A DNA stretch of 63,862 bases from Planctomycetes bacterium RIFCSPLOWO2_12_38_17 (GCA_001830285.1 MHYY01000011.1:1-63862); one strand, 5' to 3'. Shown: positions 8,620 through 18,633, counted from the first letter of the stretch. Made by a program: numbers and translations. The notes: a model not told the origin generated them from the letters alone.

Positions 8620-9106
8620 TCTTATACCTCCTTTTTAACCACTGTGGTTAAAGAAAATATATTCACCACAAAGGTTACAAAGAGCACAGATAAAGCAGAT
8701 TTTATAAAACTATAATAACCACAAAGAACTCAGAGAAGAAAATAAGTTGACTGATTTCTTCGCGTATTTAGAGTCCTTGGTGGTGAAAAGTAAACCATAA
8801 AAGACTCTAAGAATATACATATGAAATATTAAAACTGGGGTTTCAGTACAATATTTACGAATATTATACCTTATGTAAACAAAATTACGAATGAAAAGTA
8901 TGGATTTATTCTCTGCGTTCCCTGGGGGTTTGTTTAATTTGTATGGTTGTTCTCAATTTGTGATTTCAAAAGGATACTTATACCATGCAACCCTGGGCTT
9001 CTTCTATGAGAAAAAGATGATGGAAATCTAAACGAACTTAAGAAATATTTTTAAAGGCTTATTTTTTTAAACCTCGTATCTTTTATAGACTGTTATATAT
9101 CCGCGC
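8620..9106. other. Intergenic region with degenerate short repeats
   Basis: A 487-base gap between two minus-strand genes. Around 8660-8800 the words ACCACAAAG, CACAGA and TTGGTGGTGAAA recur, resembling low-complexity dispersed repeats common in environmental genomes. No ORF of quality, RNA gene or strong terminator is visible. A TATAAT-like hexamer on the minus strand near 8870 lacks a good -35 partner. Confidence 0.45.
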
Positions 9107-10339
9107 TTAATATTTATTTGTTGTTATCAGGGCGTCACGGAGCACCTGTATTGTGTGTTTACACCTAACGGTTGAATCTTTGGTGGCAAGCAGGTCTTCT
9201 ATTTGAAGTATGCATCCTGGACATCCCGTTGCTACGACCTCCGCCCCGCTCTTCTCAATAGCCTTTGCCTTGTACTCACCAATCTTCATGGAGAGGTCGT
9301 AGTGTAATAAATTAAAAACCCCGCCCCCGCCGCAACACCGTTCCGGCGTTTCCATCTCTTGAAATGTGGAAGAACGCTTCAAAATATCTCTGGGTTGTTT
9401 TGAAATATTTTGACCCCAGTGCAGATGACATGGGTCATGGTACGTGATCTTTGTGTTTAGAGGTTTTGTTTCGTATTTGAAATGTTTTTCAATGAATTCA
9501 GATACGTCATATATCTTCTGCGTGAATTTCAAGGAACGGGCGCCTAGTATTTGACGATAATCCCTTTTTAAAGTCCTCCCGCAGGTGGCACATGCGTTAA
9601 CAATAAAATCAACCTTTGCATCTTCAAATACTTTAACATTTGTTTCAGCCAGTTTTAGCGCGGTTTTTACGTCCCCCAGCGACCTTGCGGGGATGCCGCA
9701 GCACAATTGTTTAGGAGGCACAATGACCTCAACGCCAAGGTGGTTCAATACCTCTATTACAGCGTCAGCAATATCCGTATAAACATAGTTTATAAGGCAG
9801 CCCGAGAAAAATCCTACCTTCATCTTTGGAGCGTTTATCTTTTTTGTGTTGCGATACTTTTTCAGCACCGTCTCTTTTGCAAGTGGTGGAACCCATCTAC
9901 CATCCAGAAACATAAAAGGAAGATGTCTCATTGTGCCGTGTCGCTTTAAAGGGGTTAGTTTTTGAAAGGTATATGTAGTTTTCAGGAGTATATTAAAGAG
10001 CCACCTGCGGGTTAAGAAAAGCCTAAATATCATTCGAGGGACAAGCCATATTCCCAGATGATTTGACAGATCATCAAGCATGGTTTGGATGATTAAATCA
10101 TAGTCCACACCCGAAGGGCAAATGCTTGAACATCGAAGGCATTTTTTGCATGAAAGCAGATAGTCTCTCAGTAAATCTGTATAGAAAATTTCGTTATTTC
10201 GCAGAGCCTCAGCAAGGCTGATACGCCCCCTGGCTACCATTGATTCATTGCCAGTTTCTATAAAGACGGGGCATATTGAACGACATTTACCACACTTCGC
10301 ACATTTATTAATTTCTGTTTCAAGTGAGTTAGTAACCAT
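9107..10339 (-). CDS. GlcF-like (Fe-S)-binding oxidoreductase subunit
   Basis: A 410-residue protein with two N-terminal 4Fe-4S motifs, CAKCGKCRSICP (Cys13/16/19/23) and CKKCLRCSSICP (about 66-77). Two cysteine-rich CCG domains follow, showing CCGIPARSLGDVKTA, HDPCHLHWGQ and CCGGGGVFNLL. This matches glycolate oxidase iron-sulfur subunits (GlcF) and related electron-transfer subunits that pair with an FAD-linked oxidase. No GlcD/GlcE partner is in the window, so the substrate is open (glycolate, lactate or other). Confidence 0.85.
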   Translation of the reverse strand: MVTNSLETEINKCAKCGKCRSICPVFIETGNESMVARGRISLAEALRNNEIFYTDLLRDYLLSCKKCLRCSSICPSGVDYDLIIQTMLDDLSNHLGIWLVPRMIFRLFLTRRWLFNILLKTTYTFQKLTPLKRHGTMRHLPFMFLDGRWVPPLAKETVLKKYRNTKKINAPKMKVGFFSGCLINYVYTDIADAVIEVLNHLGVEVIVPPKQLCCGIPARSLGDVKTALKLAETNVKVFEDAKVDFIVNACATCGRTLKRDYRQILGARSLKFTQKIYDVSEFIEKHFKYETKPLNTKITYHDPCHLHWGQNISKQPRDILKRSSTFQEMETPERCCGGGGVFNLLHYDLSMKIGEYKAKAIEKSGAEVVATGCPGCILQIEDLLATKDSTVRCKHTIQVLRDALITTNKY

Positions 10340-10458
10340 GCTTATTTAGAATGTGTAAGTTTTAATTAAAACTGATAATTTGGCTTAAAAAATATAACGC
10401 AAATTTGCTATGATTTAAACAAATCTGTTGATATTATTAAAGCAAAGGAATAAGGTGT

Positions 10459-12288
10459 ATGTCTATAATTAAAATTCTGCCTGTATCTCTAATCAACAAA
10501 ATTGCGGCTGGCGAGGTGATTGAACGCCCTGCCTCCATAGTGAAAGAATTAGTTGAGAATGCCATAGACGCAAAGGCGTCCAAAATAGACGTATACCTGG
10601 AAGACGGAGGGCGGAAGTTAATCCGGGTTACTGATGACGGTATTGGGATGGACGCGGAAGACCTTGCGCTTGCATTTCAAAGTCATACAACCAGCAAACT
10701 TCAAAACGAAGACGACTTATTTGCAATAAATACATTGGGTTTCAGGGGTGAGGCTTTGCCCAGTATTGGCGCTGTTTCTCATGCCTGCATTATTTCGAGG
10801 TTAAGAGGAACTGCAAGCGGCGCCGAAATAAGGATAGATGGAGGTGCTGTGGGAAAAGTCAGGGAGAAAGGCGCACCTGAGGGAACGCAGGTTGAGGTTA
10901 GAGATCTATTTTTTAACATGCCTGTAAGAAAGAAATTCTTAAAGGCAATACCAACGGAGATGGCTCACATTGCAGAGGTTTTGACAAGATTTGCTCTTTG
11001 CTATCCATCAATTCATTTTACCCTCACGCATAATAACAGGGTAGTATTCAATCTGCCGCAGGTTCGGGACACAGCAGAACGAATTGCAACCTTTTTCGGA
11101 GAAGAGATGAGAAACCATCTGATTCCTGTGCTTCACAGGGAAGAATTATTTACGCTTACCGGTTTTATTGTTCCTCCATTTTTTGACAAGGCGAATGCGA
11201 GGATGATGTATATATTCCTGAACGGACGATATATTAAAGATAATGCAATATTTCGCGCTATAAACGAGTCTTACCACGGTAAATTAATGCATAAGAGGTA
11301 TCCGATAGTATTCTTGTTCTTGCAGGTAAAGCCATCCGAGGTGGATGTGAACGTCCATCCGACAAAAATCGAGGTGCGCTTCAGGAATTCAAGCTTTATT
11401 TATAGTTCTGTTCTTACTGCGTTAAAAGAGGGTTTGAATAAATCAGAGGTAAAACCTGTCAACTTTAAAAACCCTGTTTCAATACCTGAAGGGAAAGTAT
11501 CAGGTGCGGCGGGATTAGACTATATAAGAAAATCTTTATGGGAACAGTATTCTTCTGGAAAAGATACCGATAAGATACCGGCATCGGAAATTATAAAACC
11601 AGAAATGGAATTTACTCCTTTATCCGCATCGTTTGATACAGGTTCTTCTGCCCCAAACTTTCAGCATTCGGAATTAGAGACTTTACCTGGAATTGGTAAT
11701 CAATACAGAGAACATGGGGCGTATTTTCAGGTTCACAATACTTTTATAATCGAGGAAATAAATGGAGGATTAAATATAATAGACCAGCATGCATTGCATG
11801 AAATAATATTGTATCATGAGATAGAAAGTAGTTTGCAGAAGGCCGAGAAATTAAGTCAGCGGTTGTTGATTCCTGAGCTTGTCGAATTGGGTCCTAAAGA
11901 TTTCTTCTGTGTTATTAGCTTAAAGGAATATTTAGAATTATTGGGTATTGAATTAGAGGAGTTTGGACATCAAACAATTGTGATACGGTCATTCCCACAG
12001 ATTCTTAAAAATATAAACATAAGGGAATTTATTGAAAGTTTGCTTGCAGAATTGGGGGATAACGAGGAGTATCTAAAAGATAAAGAAAAGATTTTAAATA
12101 AATTAATGAGCATAATGGCATGTAAGGGTGCTGTTAAGGCAGGACAGAAATTAGAATTAGAGGAGATAAAGGCACTTCTTGAGAAGAGAAATACAATGAA
12201 ATTGTATACTAATAATTGCCCACATGGGAGGCCTACGACACTCTTTTTTTCACTCAATGAGTTACAAAAACAGTTCAAAAGAAAATGA
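10459..12288 (+). CDS. mutL: DNA mismatch repair protein MutL
   Basis: A 609-residue GHKL ATPase starting MSIIKILPVSLINKIAAGEV. It shows ENAIDAKAS, DDGIGMD and GFRGEALPSI in the N-terminal domain. The C-terminal half keeps metal-site motifs of endonuclease-type MutL: DQHALHE followed by a glutamate six residues on (one more than the usual spacing), ACKGAVKAGQKL and NCPHGRPT. It is therefore probably a nicking MutL of the non-MutH type. Upstream RBS AAAGGAATAAGG. No mutS is in the window. Confidence 0.96.
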   Translation: MSIIKILPVSLINKIAAGEVIERPASIVKELVENAIDAKASKIDVYLEDGGRKLIRVTDDGIGMDAEDLALAFQSHTTSKLQNEDDLFAINTLGFRGEALPSIGAVSHACIISRLRGTASGAEIRIDGGAVGKVREKGAPEGTQVEVRDLFFNMPVRKKFLKAIPTEMAHIAEVLTRFALCYPSIHFTLTHNNRVVFNLPQVRDTAERIATFFGEEMRNHLIPVLHREELFTLTGFIVPPFFDKANARMMYIFLNGRYIKDNAIFRAINESYHGKLMHKRYPIVFLFLQVKPSEVDVNVHPTKIEVRFRNSSFIYSSVLTALKEGLNKSEVKPVNFKNPVSIPEGKVSGAAGLDYIRKSLWEQYSSGKDTDKIPASEIIKPEMEFTPLSASFDTGSSAPNFQHSELETLPGIGNQYREHGAYFQVHNTFIIEEINGGLNIIDQHALHEIILYHEIESSLQKAEKLSQRLLIPELVELGPKDFFCVISLKEYLELLGIELEEFGHQTIVIRSFPQILKNINIREFIESLLAELGDNEEYLKDKEKILNKLMSIMACKGAVKAGQKLELEEIKALLEKRNTMKLYTNNCPHGRPTTLFFSLNELQKQFKRK

Positions 12289-12364
12289 TGGCTGCAACAA
12301 ATTTTAGTAATCCTATGTTTTTTTACAATGAGCGTTTATGTCTATGTAAGCATATAAAAATACC

Positions 12365-12393
12365 TTGACATTTATTTTCATGAGTGATAAGAT
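12365..12393 (+). promoter_or_regulatory. Putative sigma-70 promoter upstream of queD
   Basis: TTGACA (12365-12370), 17-base spacer, TAAGAT (12388-12393). Transcription would start near 12400, leaving a leader of about 140 bases before the queD GTG. The leader has some GC-rich blocks, but I could not match it to a known riboswitch. Confidence 0.6.
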
Positions 12394-12542
12394 TTTTAAC
12401 AGTCTGATGTTACGGAATTTCAATTTTCCATTTAAATCCACTCTTAAAGGGGGACTAGCATAAGTCGCCGTAGGTAGCCTGATTTATTTTAGATTTAAGC
12501 TCATTGCCGGGCAGAATTAGAGAGTTTTGGGTAGACAGGTAA

Positions 12543-12908
12543 GTGTACGAACTGATTATAGAAACCGATTTTGCAGCCGCTCATAATTTACGGGAATATA
12601 AAGGGCAATGTGAAAAATTACACGGTCATAACTGGAAGGTTAAAATTGTGTTGAGAGCTGAAAAACTTGATAAATTGGGTATGGTTATGGATTTCAGAGA
12701 CGCAAAGTCAATTATTGGGAAATTTGTAAACGATTTTGACCATAACTATTTGAACGACATTGAGGATTTTAAGATACTAAATCCAACAACAGAGAATATT
12801 TCCAAAATAATATATGACAGATTAAAAAATACCTTACCGTCGGGCGTGAGAATAGGTAGCGTTACAACATGGGAGTCTGATTCTTGTGGCGCAGTATATT
12901 ATGAGTAA
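12543..12908 (+). CDS. queD: 6-carboxy-tetrahydropterin synthase QueD
   Basis: A 121-residue PTPS-family enzyme. AAHNL supplies one zinc histidine and CEKLHGHNW supplies the catalytic Cys in the CxxxHGH pattern typical of QueD plus two more zinc histidines. FDHNYLND, PTTENI and WESDSCGAVYYE complete the family signature. QueD converts dihydroneopterin triphosphate to 6-carboxy-tetrahydropterin in queuosine (7-deazaguanine) synthesis. Its precursor route starts with FolE, encoded at 39709. The start is GTG. Confidence 0.92.
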   Translation: MYELIIETDFAAAHNLREYKGQCEKLHGHNWKVKIVLRAEKLDKLGMVMDFRDAKSIIGKFVNDFDHNYLNDIEDFKILNPTTENISKIIYDRLKNTLPSGVRIGSVTTWESDSCGAVYYE

Positions 12909-12932
12909 ACGCTCTTTCATAATTGTAAAATA

Positions 12933-14222
12933 ATGGCAGTAACATTGCAAATTGCTCTCGATTTTATTGACCTTCACAGGGCTATTAAGGTAGCTGAGGA
13001 GGCAGTTAATGCTGGTGCAGATTGGCTGGAGATAGGTACACCCCTGATTAAAAGCGAGGGAATGAATGCCATTCGCCAGTTCAGAAAGTTGTTTCCTAAC
13101 ATAACGCTGGTAGCTGATATGAAGACAATGGATGCTGGACGTGTGGAGGTTGAAATGGCAGCGAAGGCAGGTGCAGACATCGCTGTAGTGATGGGTGAGG
13201 CGTCTGATTCGACAATCAGGGAATGCATACAAGCAGGGAAGAATTATGGAATAAAAATTTGCGCAGACTTTATAAATAATGAAAAAATTGCTGACAGGCT
13301 TAAAGATATAGAAAAATTGGGAGTTGATTACCTTGCCGTTCATACTGCAATAGATGAGCAAATGAGCGGGAAGACGCCTTTTGACGTGTTAAAATTTGTT
13401 TGTGGTGAAGTAAAAATTCCAGTTGCAGTGGCAGGTGGTATAAATTCGGAGAATGTTGTAGATGCAGTGAATTCAGGTGCGAGCATTATAATTGTTGGTG
13501 GATTTATTACAAAAGCAGCAAACGTAAAAACCGCAGTAGAGAATATTAAAAATGCAATTAAAGAAAACCGAGCAGTATATACGCCATTGTTTAAAAGGGT
13601 AACAAATGAAAATATTCGGGAAACACTCTCTAAGGTATCAACTGCGAATATTTCTGATGCAGGACATCGTGCGAAGTGTATAGAGGGTTTGTATCCGATA
13701 TATCAAAATATAAAATTAATAGGAACGGTTGTTACTGTAAGAACCTATCCGGGAGATTGGGCTAAACCAGTTGAGGCTATAGATACTGCAAAAGAAGGAA
13801 GTGTAATTGTAATTGATGCGGGAGGCACAGGTCCTGCAATATGGGGGGAACTTGCGACTCACAGTGCATTGCAAAAAAAGATAAGCGGGGTGGTGGTTAA
13901 CGGAGCGATAAGGGATGTTGCTGAAATCAGAAAGTTGAATTTCCCTGCTTTTGCGAAAATTGTAATGCCAACGGCCGGTGAGCCAAAAGGGTTTGGCGAA
14001 ATTAACGTTCCCATACAAATCTCCGGTGTTCAAATAAACCCCGGAGATTGGATTATAGGTGACGATGATGGTCTAATGGTGGTGCCTCAGGCAGAGGCTG
14101 ATGTGTGGGTTAATTATGGTATGGATTGTCTGGAAAGAGAAAACAGAATCAGACACGAAATACTATCTGAAAAAAGTTCTTTAGGAAAAGTTATAGATGT
14201 GTTAAAATGGGAAAAGAGATAA
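12933..14222 (+). CDS. Hexulose-6-phosphate synthase / RraA-like fusion protein
   Basis: A 429-residue two-domain protein. Residues 1-210 form an orotidine-decarboxylase-like barrel with the Hps motif DMKTMD, IALDFIDL at the start and VAVAGGIN late. Hps condenses formaldehyde with ribulose 5-phosphate, or runs in reverse to make ribulose 5-phosphate. Residues about 225-429 are RraA/HMG-aldolase-like (STANISDAGHRAK, GTVVTVRTYPGDW, VVNGAIRDVAEI, PGDWIIGDDDGLMVVP). Similar fusions are known from archaea and some bacteria. No phi (isomerase) gene is nearby. Confidence 0.9.
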   Translation: MAVTLQIALDFIDLHRAIKVAEEAVNAGADWLEIGTPLIKSEGMNAIRQFRKLFPNITLVADMKTMDAGRVEVEMAAKAGADIAVVMGEASDSTIRECIQAGKNYGIKICADFINNEKIADRLKDIEKLGVDYLAVHTAIDEQMSGKTPFDVLKFVCGEVKIPVAVAGGINSENVVDAVNSGASIIIVGGFITKAANVKTAVENIKNAIKENRAVYTPLFKRVTNENIRETLSKVSTANISDAGHRAKCIEGLYPIYQNIKLIGTVVTVRTYPGDWAKPVEAIDTAKEGSVIVIDAGGTGPAIWGELATHSALQKKISGVVVNGAIRDVAEIRKLNFPAFAKIVMPTAGEPKGFGEINVPIQISGVQINPGDWIIGDDDGLMVVPQAEADVWVNYGMDCLERENRIRHEILSEKSSLGKVIDVLKWEKR

Positions 14223-14262
14223 GAATTTTCAGCATCATATTATGAGTATGAGGTAATATAAC

Positions 14263-14760
14263 GTGAAATGCGAATCCTGTAATAAAAAACACGCTACAGT
14301 TCATTTAACAGAAATTGTTGGTAATGTTAAGAAAGAGCGTCATCTATGTGAAGAGTGCGCGCAGAGCATAAATACACATCTGACAAAAATCCCCTCACCT
14401 ACAGAAATTCTAACAAGTTTGATCAATCAGGTCGCCCCGGAAATCGGCGAAATGTCAAAGATTGCGTGTCCTGTATGCGGGTTGTCTTACATTGAATTCC
14501 GTTCTCATGGTCGTCTTGGTTGTCCGATGGATTATACTGTATTTAGAAAAGGGTTACTCCCTTTATTAGAAAAGATGCATGGAAGCGTCCAGCATGTCGG
14601 GAAAGTGCCTTCTCGTGCTGGAAAAGAATTAATCAAAAAGAATGAATTAATGCAATTGCGAAATGAACTGAATAAGGCTGTTGAAAAAGAAGATTATGAA
14701 AAAGCGGCTGAATTAAGGGATAAGATATATGAATTATCAGGCGCAGATGATGAAAATTAA
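14263..14760 (+). CDS. mcsA: McsA, zinc-finger activator of the arginine kinase
   Basis: A 165-residue protein with CxxC pairs at Cys3/Cys6 and Cys29/Cys32, further cysteines in CPVCGL and GCPMDY, and a C-terminal UVR motif (LRNELNKAVEKEDYEKAAEL). This is the McsA layout; McsA activates McsB and links it to ClpC. The start is GTG. It overlaps the mcsB reading frame by about 30 bases, so the two are coupled. Confidence 0.92.
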   Translation: MKCESCNKKHATVHLTEIVGNVKKERHLCEECAQSINTHLTKIPSPTEILTSLINQVAPEIGEMSKIACPVCGLSYIEFRSHGRLGCPMDYTVFRKGLLPLLEKMHGSVQHVGKVPSRAGKELIKKNELMQLRNELNKAVEKEDYEKAAELRDKIYELSGADDEN

Positions 14761-15808
14761 TGACCTGAGAGATAATACGGGCGAATGGTTGAGAGGAACT
14801 GGACCAGAGTCAGATATTGTTATAAGTACTAGGATACGTCTTGCGAGGAATATTGCGCGTTATCCCTTTCTTTCAAGGGCAAATCTTAAGCAAAAGAAGG
14901 AACTTGAAGAATATATAAGTGAAAAAATAAAAGGATCGGGTATAACAAATGATTTGTGTTATGTTAGACTGTCAGAAACAAGTCCAGTAGACAGGCTTTT
15001 TCTTGTTGAGCGGCATCTAATTAGCAGAGAACATGCAGGCGGCGAAGGTGAAAGAGGCGTTGCCTTTGGTAAATCAGAAACTATAAGCCTGATGGTTAAT
15101 GAAGAAGATCATTTGAGAATACAGGTAATTCATTCTGGATTTGAGCTGATGAAGGCATGGAAGGTAATTGACGATGTTGACAACAAGTTAGAGAAGAAAA
15201 TAAGCTATGCCTATTCTTCGCGGTTTGGTTACTTGTCTGCCTGTCCTACCAATGTGGGCACAGGAATGAGGGCGTCGGTCATGTTGCATCTGCCTGCCCT
15301 TGGGATGACGCATCATATTGAAAAGGTATTCAACGCTGTTATGAAACTTGGACTGGTAGTCAGGGGTTTATATGGCGAGGGGACGCAGGTATCAGGCGAC
15401 TTGTACCAGATTTCAAACCAGTTTACACTGGGTAAGTCAGAACAGGAAATAATTGAGATTATAGAAAGTGTGATTCCCAGAATTACAAATTATGAACGGA
15501 TGGCCAGAAAGGCACTGATTTCAGAAAGCAAAGAACAGCTTGAAGACAGGATATGGCGTTCGTACGGTATGTTAAAGGTTGCCAGATTAATTTCTTCTGA
15601 AGAGGTTATGCATTTATTGTCGCAGGTTCGGATGGGGGTTAATCTGGGTATTATTAATGATATTGAGATGAAAACATTAAATGAGTTATTTATACTTACG
15701 CTGCCAGGTCATTTACAAAAAATAGAGGGGCGCGAACTTGATTCAGCACAAAGGAACATTATTCGTGCCTCGTATGTAAGAAAACGACTGGAGGGTATAA
15801 AAGGTTGA
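14729..15808 (+). CDS. mcsB: Protein arginine kinase McsB
   Basis: A 359-residue guanidino-kinase-family protein that phosphorylates arginines to mark proteins for ClpCP. STRIRLARNIARYPF, EHAGGEGERGVAFG, NEEDHLRIQ and SACPTNVGTGMRASV are characteristic. Start choice: ATG 14729 has AAGGGATAA upstream; ATG 14747 or 14750 would shorten it by 6-7 residues. It lies between mcsA and clpC, as in Firmicutes, but no ctsR gene precedes the cluster. Confidence 0.93.
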   Translation: MNYQAQMMKINDLRDNTGEWLRGTGPESDIVISTRIRLARNIARYPFLSRANLKQKKELEEYISEKIKGSGITNDLCYVRLSETSPVDRLFLVERHLISREHAGGEGERGVAFGKSETISLMVNEEDHLRIQVIHSGFELMKAWKVIDDVDNKLEKKISYAYSSRFGYLSACPTNVGTGMRASVMLHLPALGMTHHIEKVFNAVMKLGLVVRGLYGEGTQVSGDLYQISNQFTLGKSEQEIIEIIESVIPRITNYERMARKALISESKEQLEDRIWRSYGMLKVARLISSEEVMHLLSQVRMGVNLGIINDIEMKTLNELFILTLPGHLQKIEGRELDSAQRNIIRASYVRKRLEGIKG

Positions 15809-15824
15809 AAGGACAGGTGTAGTT

Positions 15825-18305
15825 ATGTTTGACAGATTTACAGATCGTGCAAGAAAGGTCATGGCGTTAGCGCGCGAGGAGGCAAGGCGATTTAACCATG
15901 AATACATCGGTACTGAGCATATTTTACTGGGTCTGGTTAAGGAAGGCAGTGGTGTTGCCGCAAATGTTTTACAAAATTTAGATATCGAATTGAAAAAGAT
16001 ACGCATAGAGGTAGAAAAAATAGTACAGAGCGGTTCTGATTTGGTTTCGGTAGGACAATTGCCGTTTACTCCGCGAGTAAAAAAGGTTTTAGAATATTCA
16101 ATGGAAGAGGCGCGGGCATTCGGTCACAATTATATTGGAACAGAGCATCTGTTGCTTGGATTGCTCAGAGAGCAGGAAGGCGTGGCAGCGCAGGTATTAC
16201 TGAATCTGGGTGTAAAACTTGAGGATGTCCGTGAGGAAGTTATTGGACTTTTAGGGTCGGAAGCGAGTCATGGTAACGTTAATCAGGAAAAAGAGGAAAA
16301 GAGAGGAAAATCCAAGACGCCTGCGCTAGATTCTTTTGGCCGTGACCTTACTCAACAGGCGCGAGAAAGTGAACTTGATCCTGTGATTGGGCGGCAGGAT
16401 GTGATTGAACGTGTTATTCAGGTATTAAGCAGAAGAACAAAGAATAATCCAGTATTATTGGGAGAGGCTGGGGTAGGTAAGACAGCCATTGTTGAAGGTC
16501 TTGCCCAGGCAGTAGTGCAAGGAAATATTCCTGAATTATTAAAAGACCGTAGGATTGTAGTGCTTGACCTTGCAATGATGGTGGCTGGCACAAAATACAG
16601 AGGCCAGTTTGAGGAGCGTATTAAGGCTGTGATGGCTGAGGTGAAAAGGGCAAAAAACGTTATTCTGTTTATAGATGAATTGCACACCCTTGTTGGCGCA
16701 GGGGGTGCAGAAGGGGCAATTGATGCATCTAATGTATTGAAGCCCGCGTTATCGCGTGGTGAGATTCAGTGTATCGGTGCTACCACACTGGATGAATACA
16801 GAAAGTACATTGAAAAAGACGGTGCGCTTGAAAGAAGATTTCAAACAATAGTTGTTGATCCGCCAACAAAGGAAGAAACTGTTGAGATATTAAAAGGCCT
16901 TCGCGGTAGATATGAGGCTCATCACAAGGTTCGAATCACAGACGAGGCGATAGCATGTGCAACAGAGCTATCGGTTCGCTATATTACGGGAAGGTATCTG
17001 CCAGACAAGGCAATTGACGTAATAGACGAGGCATGCGCGAGGGTGAGGTTAAAGGCTAATACACAGCCGCCAGATTTGAGGCACATAGAAGAAGAGATTA
17101 ATAAACTGGAAAAGGATAAAGATGAGTCAGTAGCTATTCAGGATTTTGAGAGGGCAGCGAGGTTAAGAGACAAGGCAGATAAATTGAAAAAGAAAAAAGA
17201 GACAATTGAACGGGAATGGAAGGAAACACGAGCCGAGATAGAGGGATGCGTTAATGAAGAAGTCGTCTCTGAGGTCGTATCCAAGATGACTGGAATACCG
17301 GTAACGCGTATCCAGTCTGCTGAGGCGAAGAGACTGCTTCGTATGGAGGAAGAGCTCCATAAGATGATAATCAGTCAGGATGAAGCGGTAAAGGCAGTTT
17401 CAAAGGCAATACGTCGTTCTCGTGCCGGATTAAAGAATCCTAATCGTCCTGTAGCGTCTTTTATATTTGTAGGTCCATCGGGTGTCGGTAAGACGCACCT
17501 TGCAAGGTCTCTTGCAAAATTTATGTTTGGAGAAGAGGACGCACTTATACAAATAGACATGTCTGAATACATGGAAAAGCATAATATTTCAAGATTAATT
17601 GGCGCGCCTCCTGGTTATATTGGATACGAAGAGGGCGGTCAGCTAACCGAAAAGATTCGACGTCGTCCTTATGCAGTGGTTTTACTGGATGAAATAGAAA
17701 AGGCGCATCCTGATGTCTTTAATATGTTATTACAAATTATGGAAGATGGAAAGTTAACAGATAGTTTTGGCCGCCATGTTGATTTTCGTAATGTGGTCGT
17801 TATTATGACTTCTAATATCGGGGCTGATATTATTAAGCATCAGGCGGCACTTGGCTTCAGAAAGGTATCGGATGAACACACTTATGAAGTCATGAAAGAA
17901 CAGCTGAAGAAAGAAGTGGAAAAACATTTCCGTCCGGAATTTTTGAACAGGGTGGATAATGTTATTGTCTTCAAACCTCTGGGTAGGGATGATTTGAAAA
18001 AGATTGTCGAAATTGAGATGAAAAACGTCAAGAAAAGGCTTGATGGCTACAATATAACTCTTACTATGAGCGACGAGGCATTGGAATTCCTTATAGATAA
18101 GGGATACGATCAACACTTCGGTGCGCGTCCTCTCAGAAGGGCAATAGAGAGTTATTTAGAAGACCCGCTTTCAGAAGAAGTGCTTCAGGGTAAGTTTGAG
18201 GGTAAAAAACATGTAAAGGCAAGGGTTCAAGACAATAAACTGATATTTGATGAAGTGGTTGAAAGTCCTGAACCTGCGCTTGTAAATGCTGAAGGTAGTG
18301 TTTAA
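15825..18305 (+). CDS. clpC: AAA+ unfoldase ClpC
   Basis: An 826-residue Clp ATPase with two N-terminal Clp-N repeats (1-145, each with the YIGTEH(I/L)LLGL pattern). The first AAA module has Walker A GEAGVGKT near 214. A UVR-type middle domain (about 415-455) follows, then the second AAA module with GPSGVGKT near 550. ClpC unfolds substrates for ClpP, including arginine-phosphorylated ones. The gene is 17 bases after mcsB and is followed by a terminator-like hairpin at 18326-18360. Confidence 0.97.
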   Translation: MFDRFTDRARKVMALAREEARRFNHEYIGTEHILLGLVKEGSGVAANVLQNLDIELKKIRIEVEKIVQSGSDLVSVGQLPFTPRVKKVLEYSMEEARAFGHNYIGTEHLLLGLLREQEGVAAQVLLNLGVKLEDVREEVIGLLGSEASHGNVNQEKEEKRGKSKTPALDSFGRDLTQQARESELDPVIGRQDVIERVIQVLSRRTKNNPVLLGEAGVGKTAIVEGLAQAVVQGNIPELLKDRRIVVLDLAMMVAGTKYRGQFEERIKAVMAEVKRAKNVILFIDELHTLVGAGGAEGAIDASNVLKPALSRGEIQCIGATTLDEYRKYIEKDGALERRFQTIVVDPPTKEETVEILKGLRGRYEAHHKVRITDEAIACATELSVRYITGRYLPDKAIDVIDEACARVRLKANTQPPDLRHIEEEINKLEKDKDESVAIQDFERAARLRDKADKLKKKKETIEREWKETRAEIEGCVNEEVVSEVVSKMTGIPVTRIQSAEAKRLLRMEEELHKMIISQDEAVKAVSKAIRRSRAGLKNPNRPVASFIFVGPSGVGKTHLARSLAKFMFGEEDALIQIDMSEYMEKHNISRLIGAPPGYIGYEEGGQLTEKIRRRPYAVVLLDEIEKAHPDVFNMLLQIMEDGKLTDSFGRHVDFRNVVVIMTSNIGADIIKHQAALGFRKVSDEHTYEVMKEQLKKEVEKHFRPEFLNRVDNVIVFKPLGRDDLKKIVEIEMKNVKKRLDGYNITLTMSDEALEFLIDKGYDQHFGARPLRRAIESYLEDPLSEEVLQGKFEGKKHVKARVQDNKLIFDEVVESPEPALVNAEGSV

Positions 18306-18325
18306 ATATAAAAAGTTAAACAAAC

Positions 18326-18360
18326 AAAGGGGAGAGTAAAAACTCTTCCCTTTTTTTATT
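18326..18360 (+). terminator. Rho-independent terminator after clpC
   Basis: AAAGGGGAGAG (18326-18336) and CTCTTCCCTTT (18343-18353) can pair with one wobble around a 6-base loop, followed by a T run. Position 21 bases after the clpC stop supports it. Confidence 0.75.
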
Positions 18361-18400
18361 TTGCTGACAATTGTTCCTTGAATAGTGACCACTTAGGCTT

Positions 18401-18482
18401 GTCATTCTGAACGGAGTAACGCGGAGTGAAGAATCTCGTCTCTAAAACCATGTATCAAACTCTTCGCTATGCTCAGGATGAC
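18401..18482 (+). repeat. Dispersed palindromic element, copy 3
   Basis: GTCATTCTGAA (18401-18411) and CTCAGGATGAC (18472-18482) are inverted ends. GAAGAATCTCGT and AAAACCA lie between them, matching the copy inside the SBBP gene. Confidence 0.65.
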
Positions 18483-18633
18483 ATACGATGTCACATTGGA
18501 ATCTGGATTTCGGAATTTAAAAGGATAGTACATATTGTTTCGTACTTCGTACATCGTACTTCATACATTTTGTATCGTGTAGCGTGAATTATATATCATG
18601 CATTTTTTGTTAAAGAAGTAAATACTGTTAAAT

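Larger units (their letters stand above)
18306..18633. other. Intergenic region: terminator plus dispersed repeat
   Basis: The gap between clpC and radA holds a terminator hairpin (18326-18360), a palindromic element (18401-18482) and a low-complexity stretch rich in CGTAC words around 18535-18590. No gene seen. Confidence 0.5.

Noticed and set aside
12400-12542. Possible preQ1 or other riboswitch in the queD leader
   Set aside because: The leader is long enough, but I could not align it to a known aptamer; context alone is not evidence.
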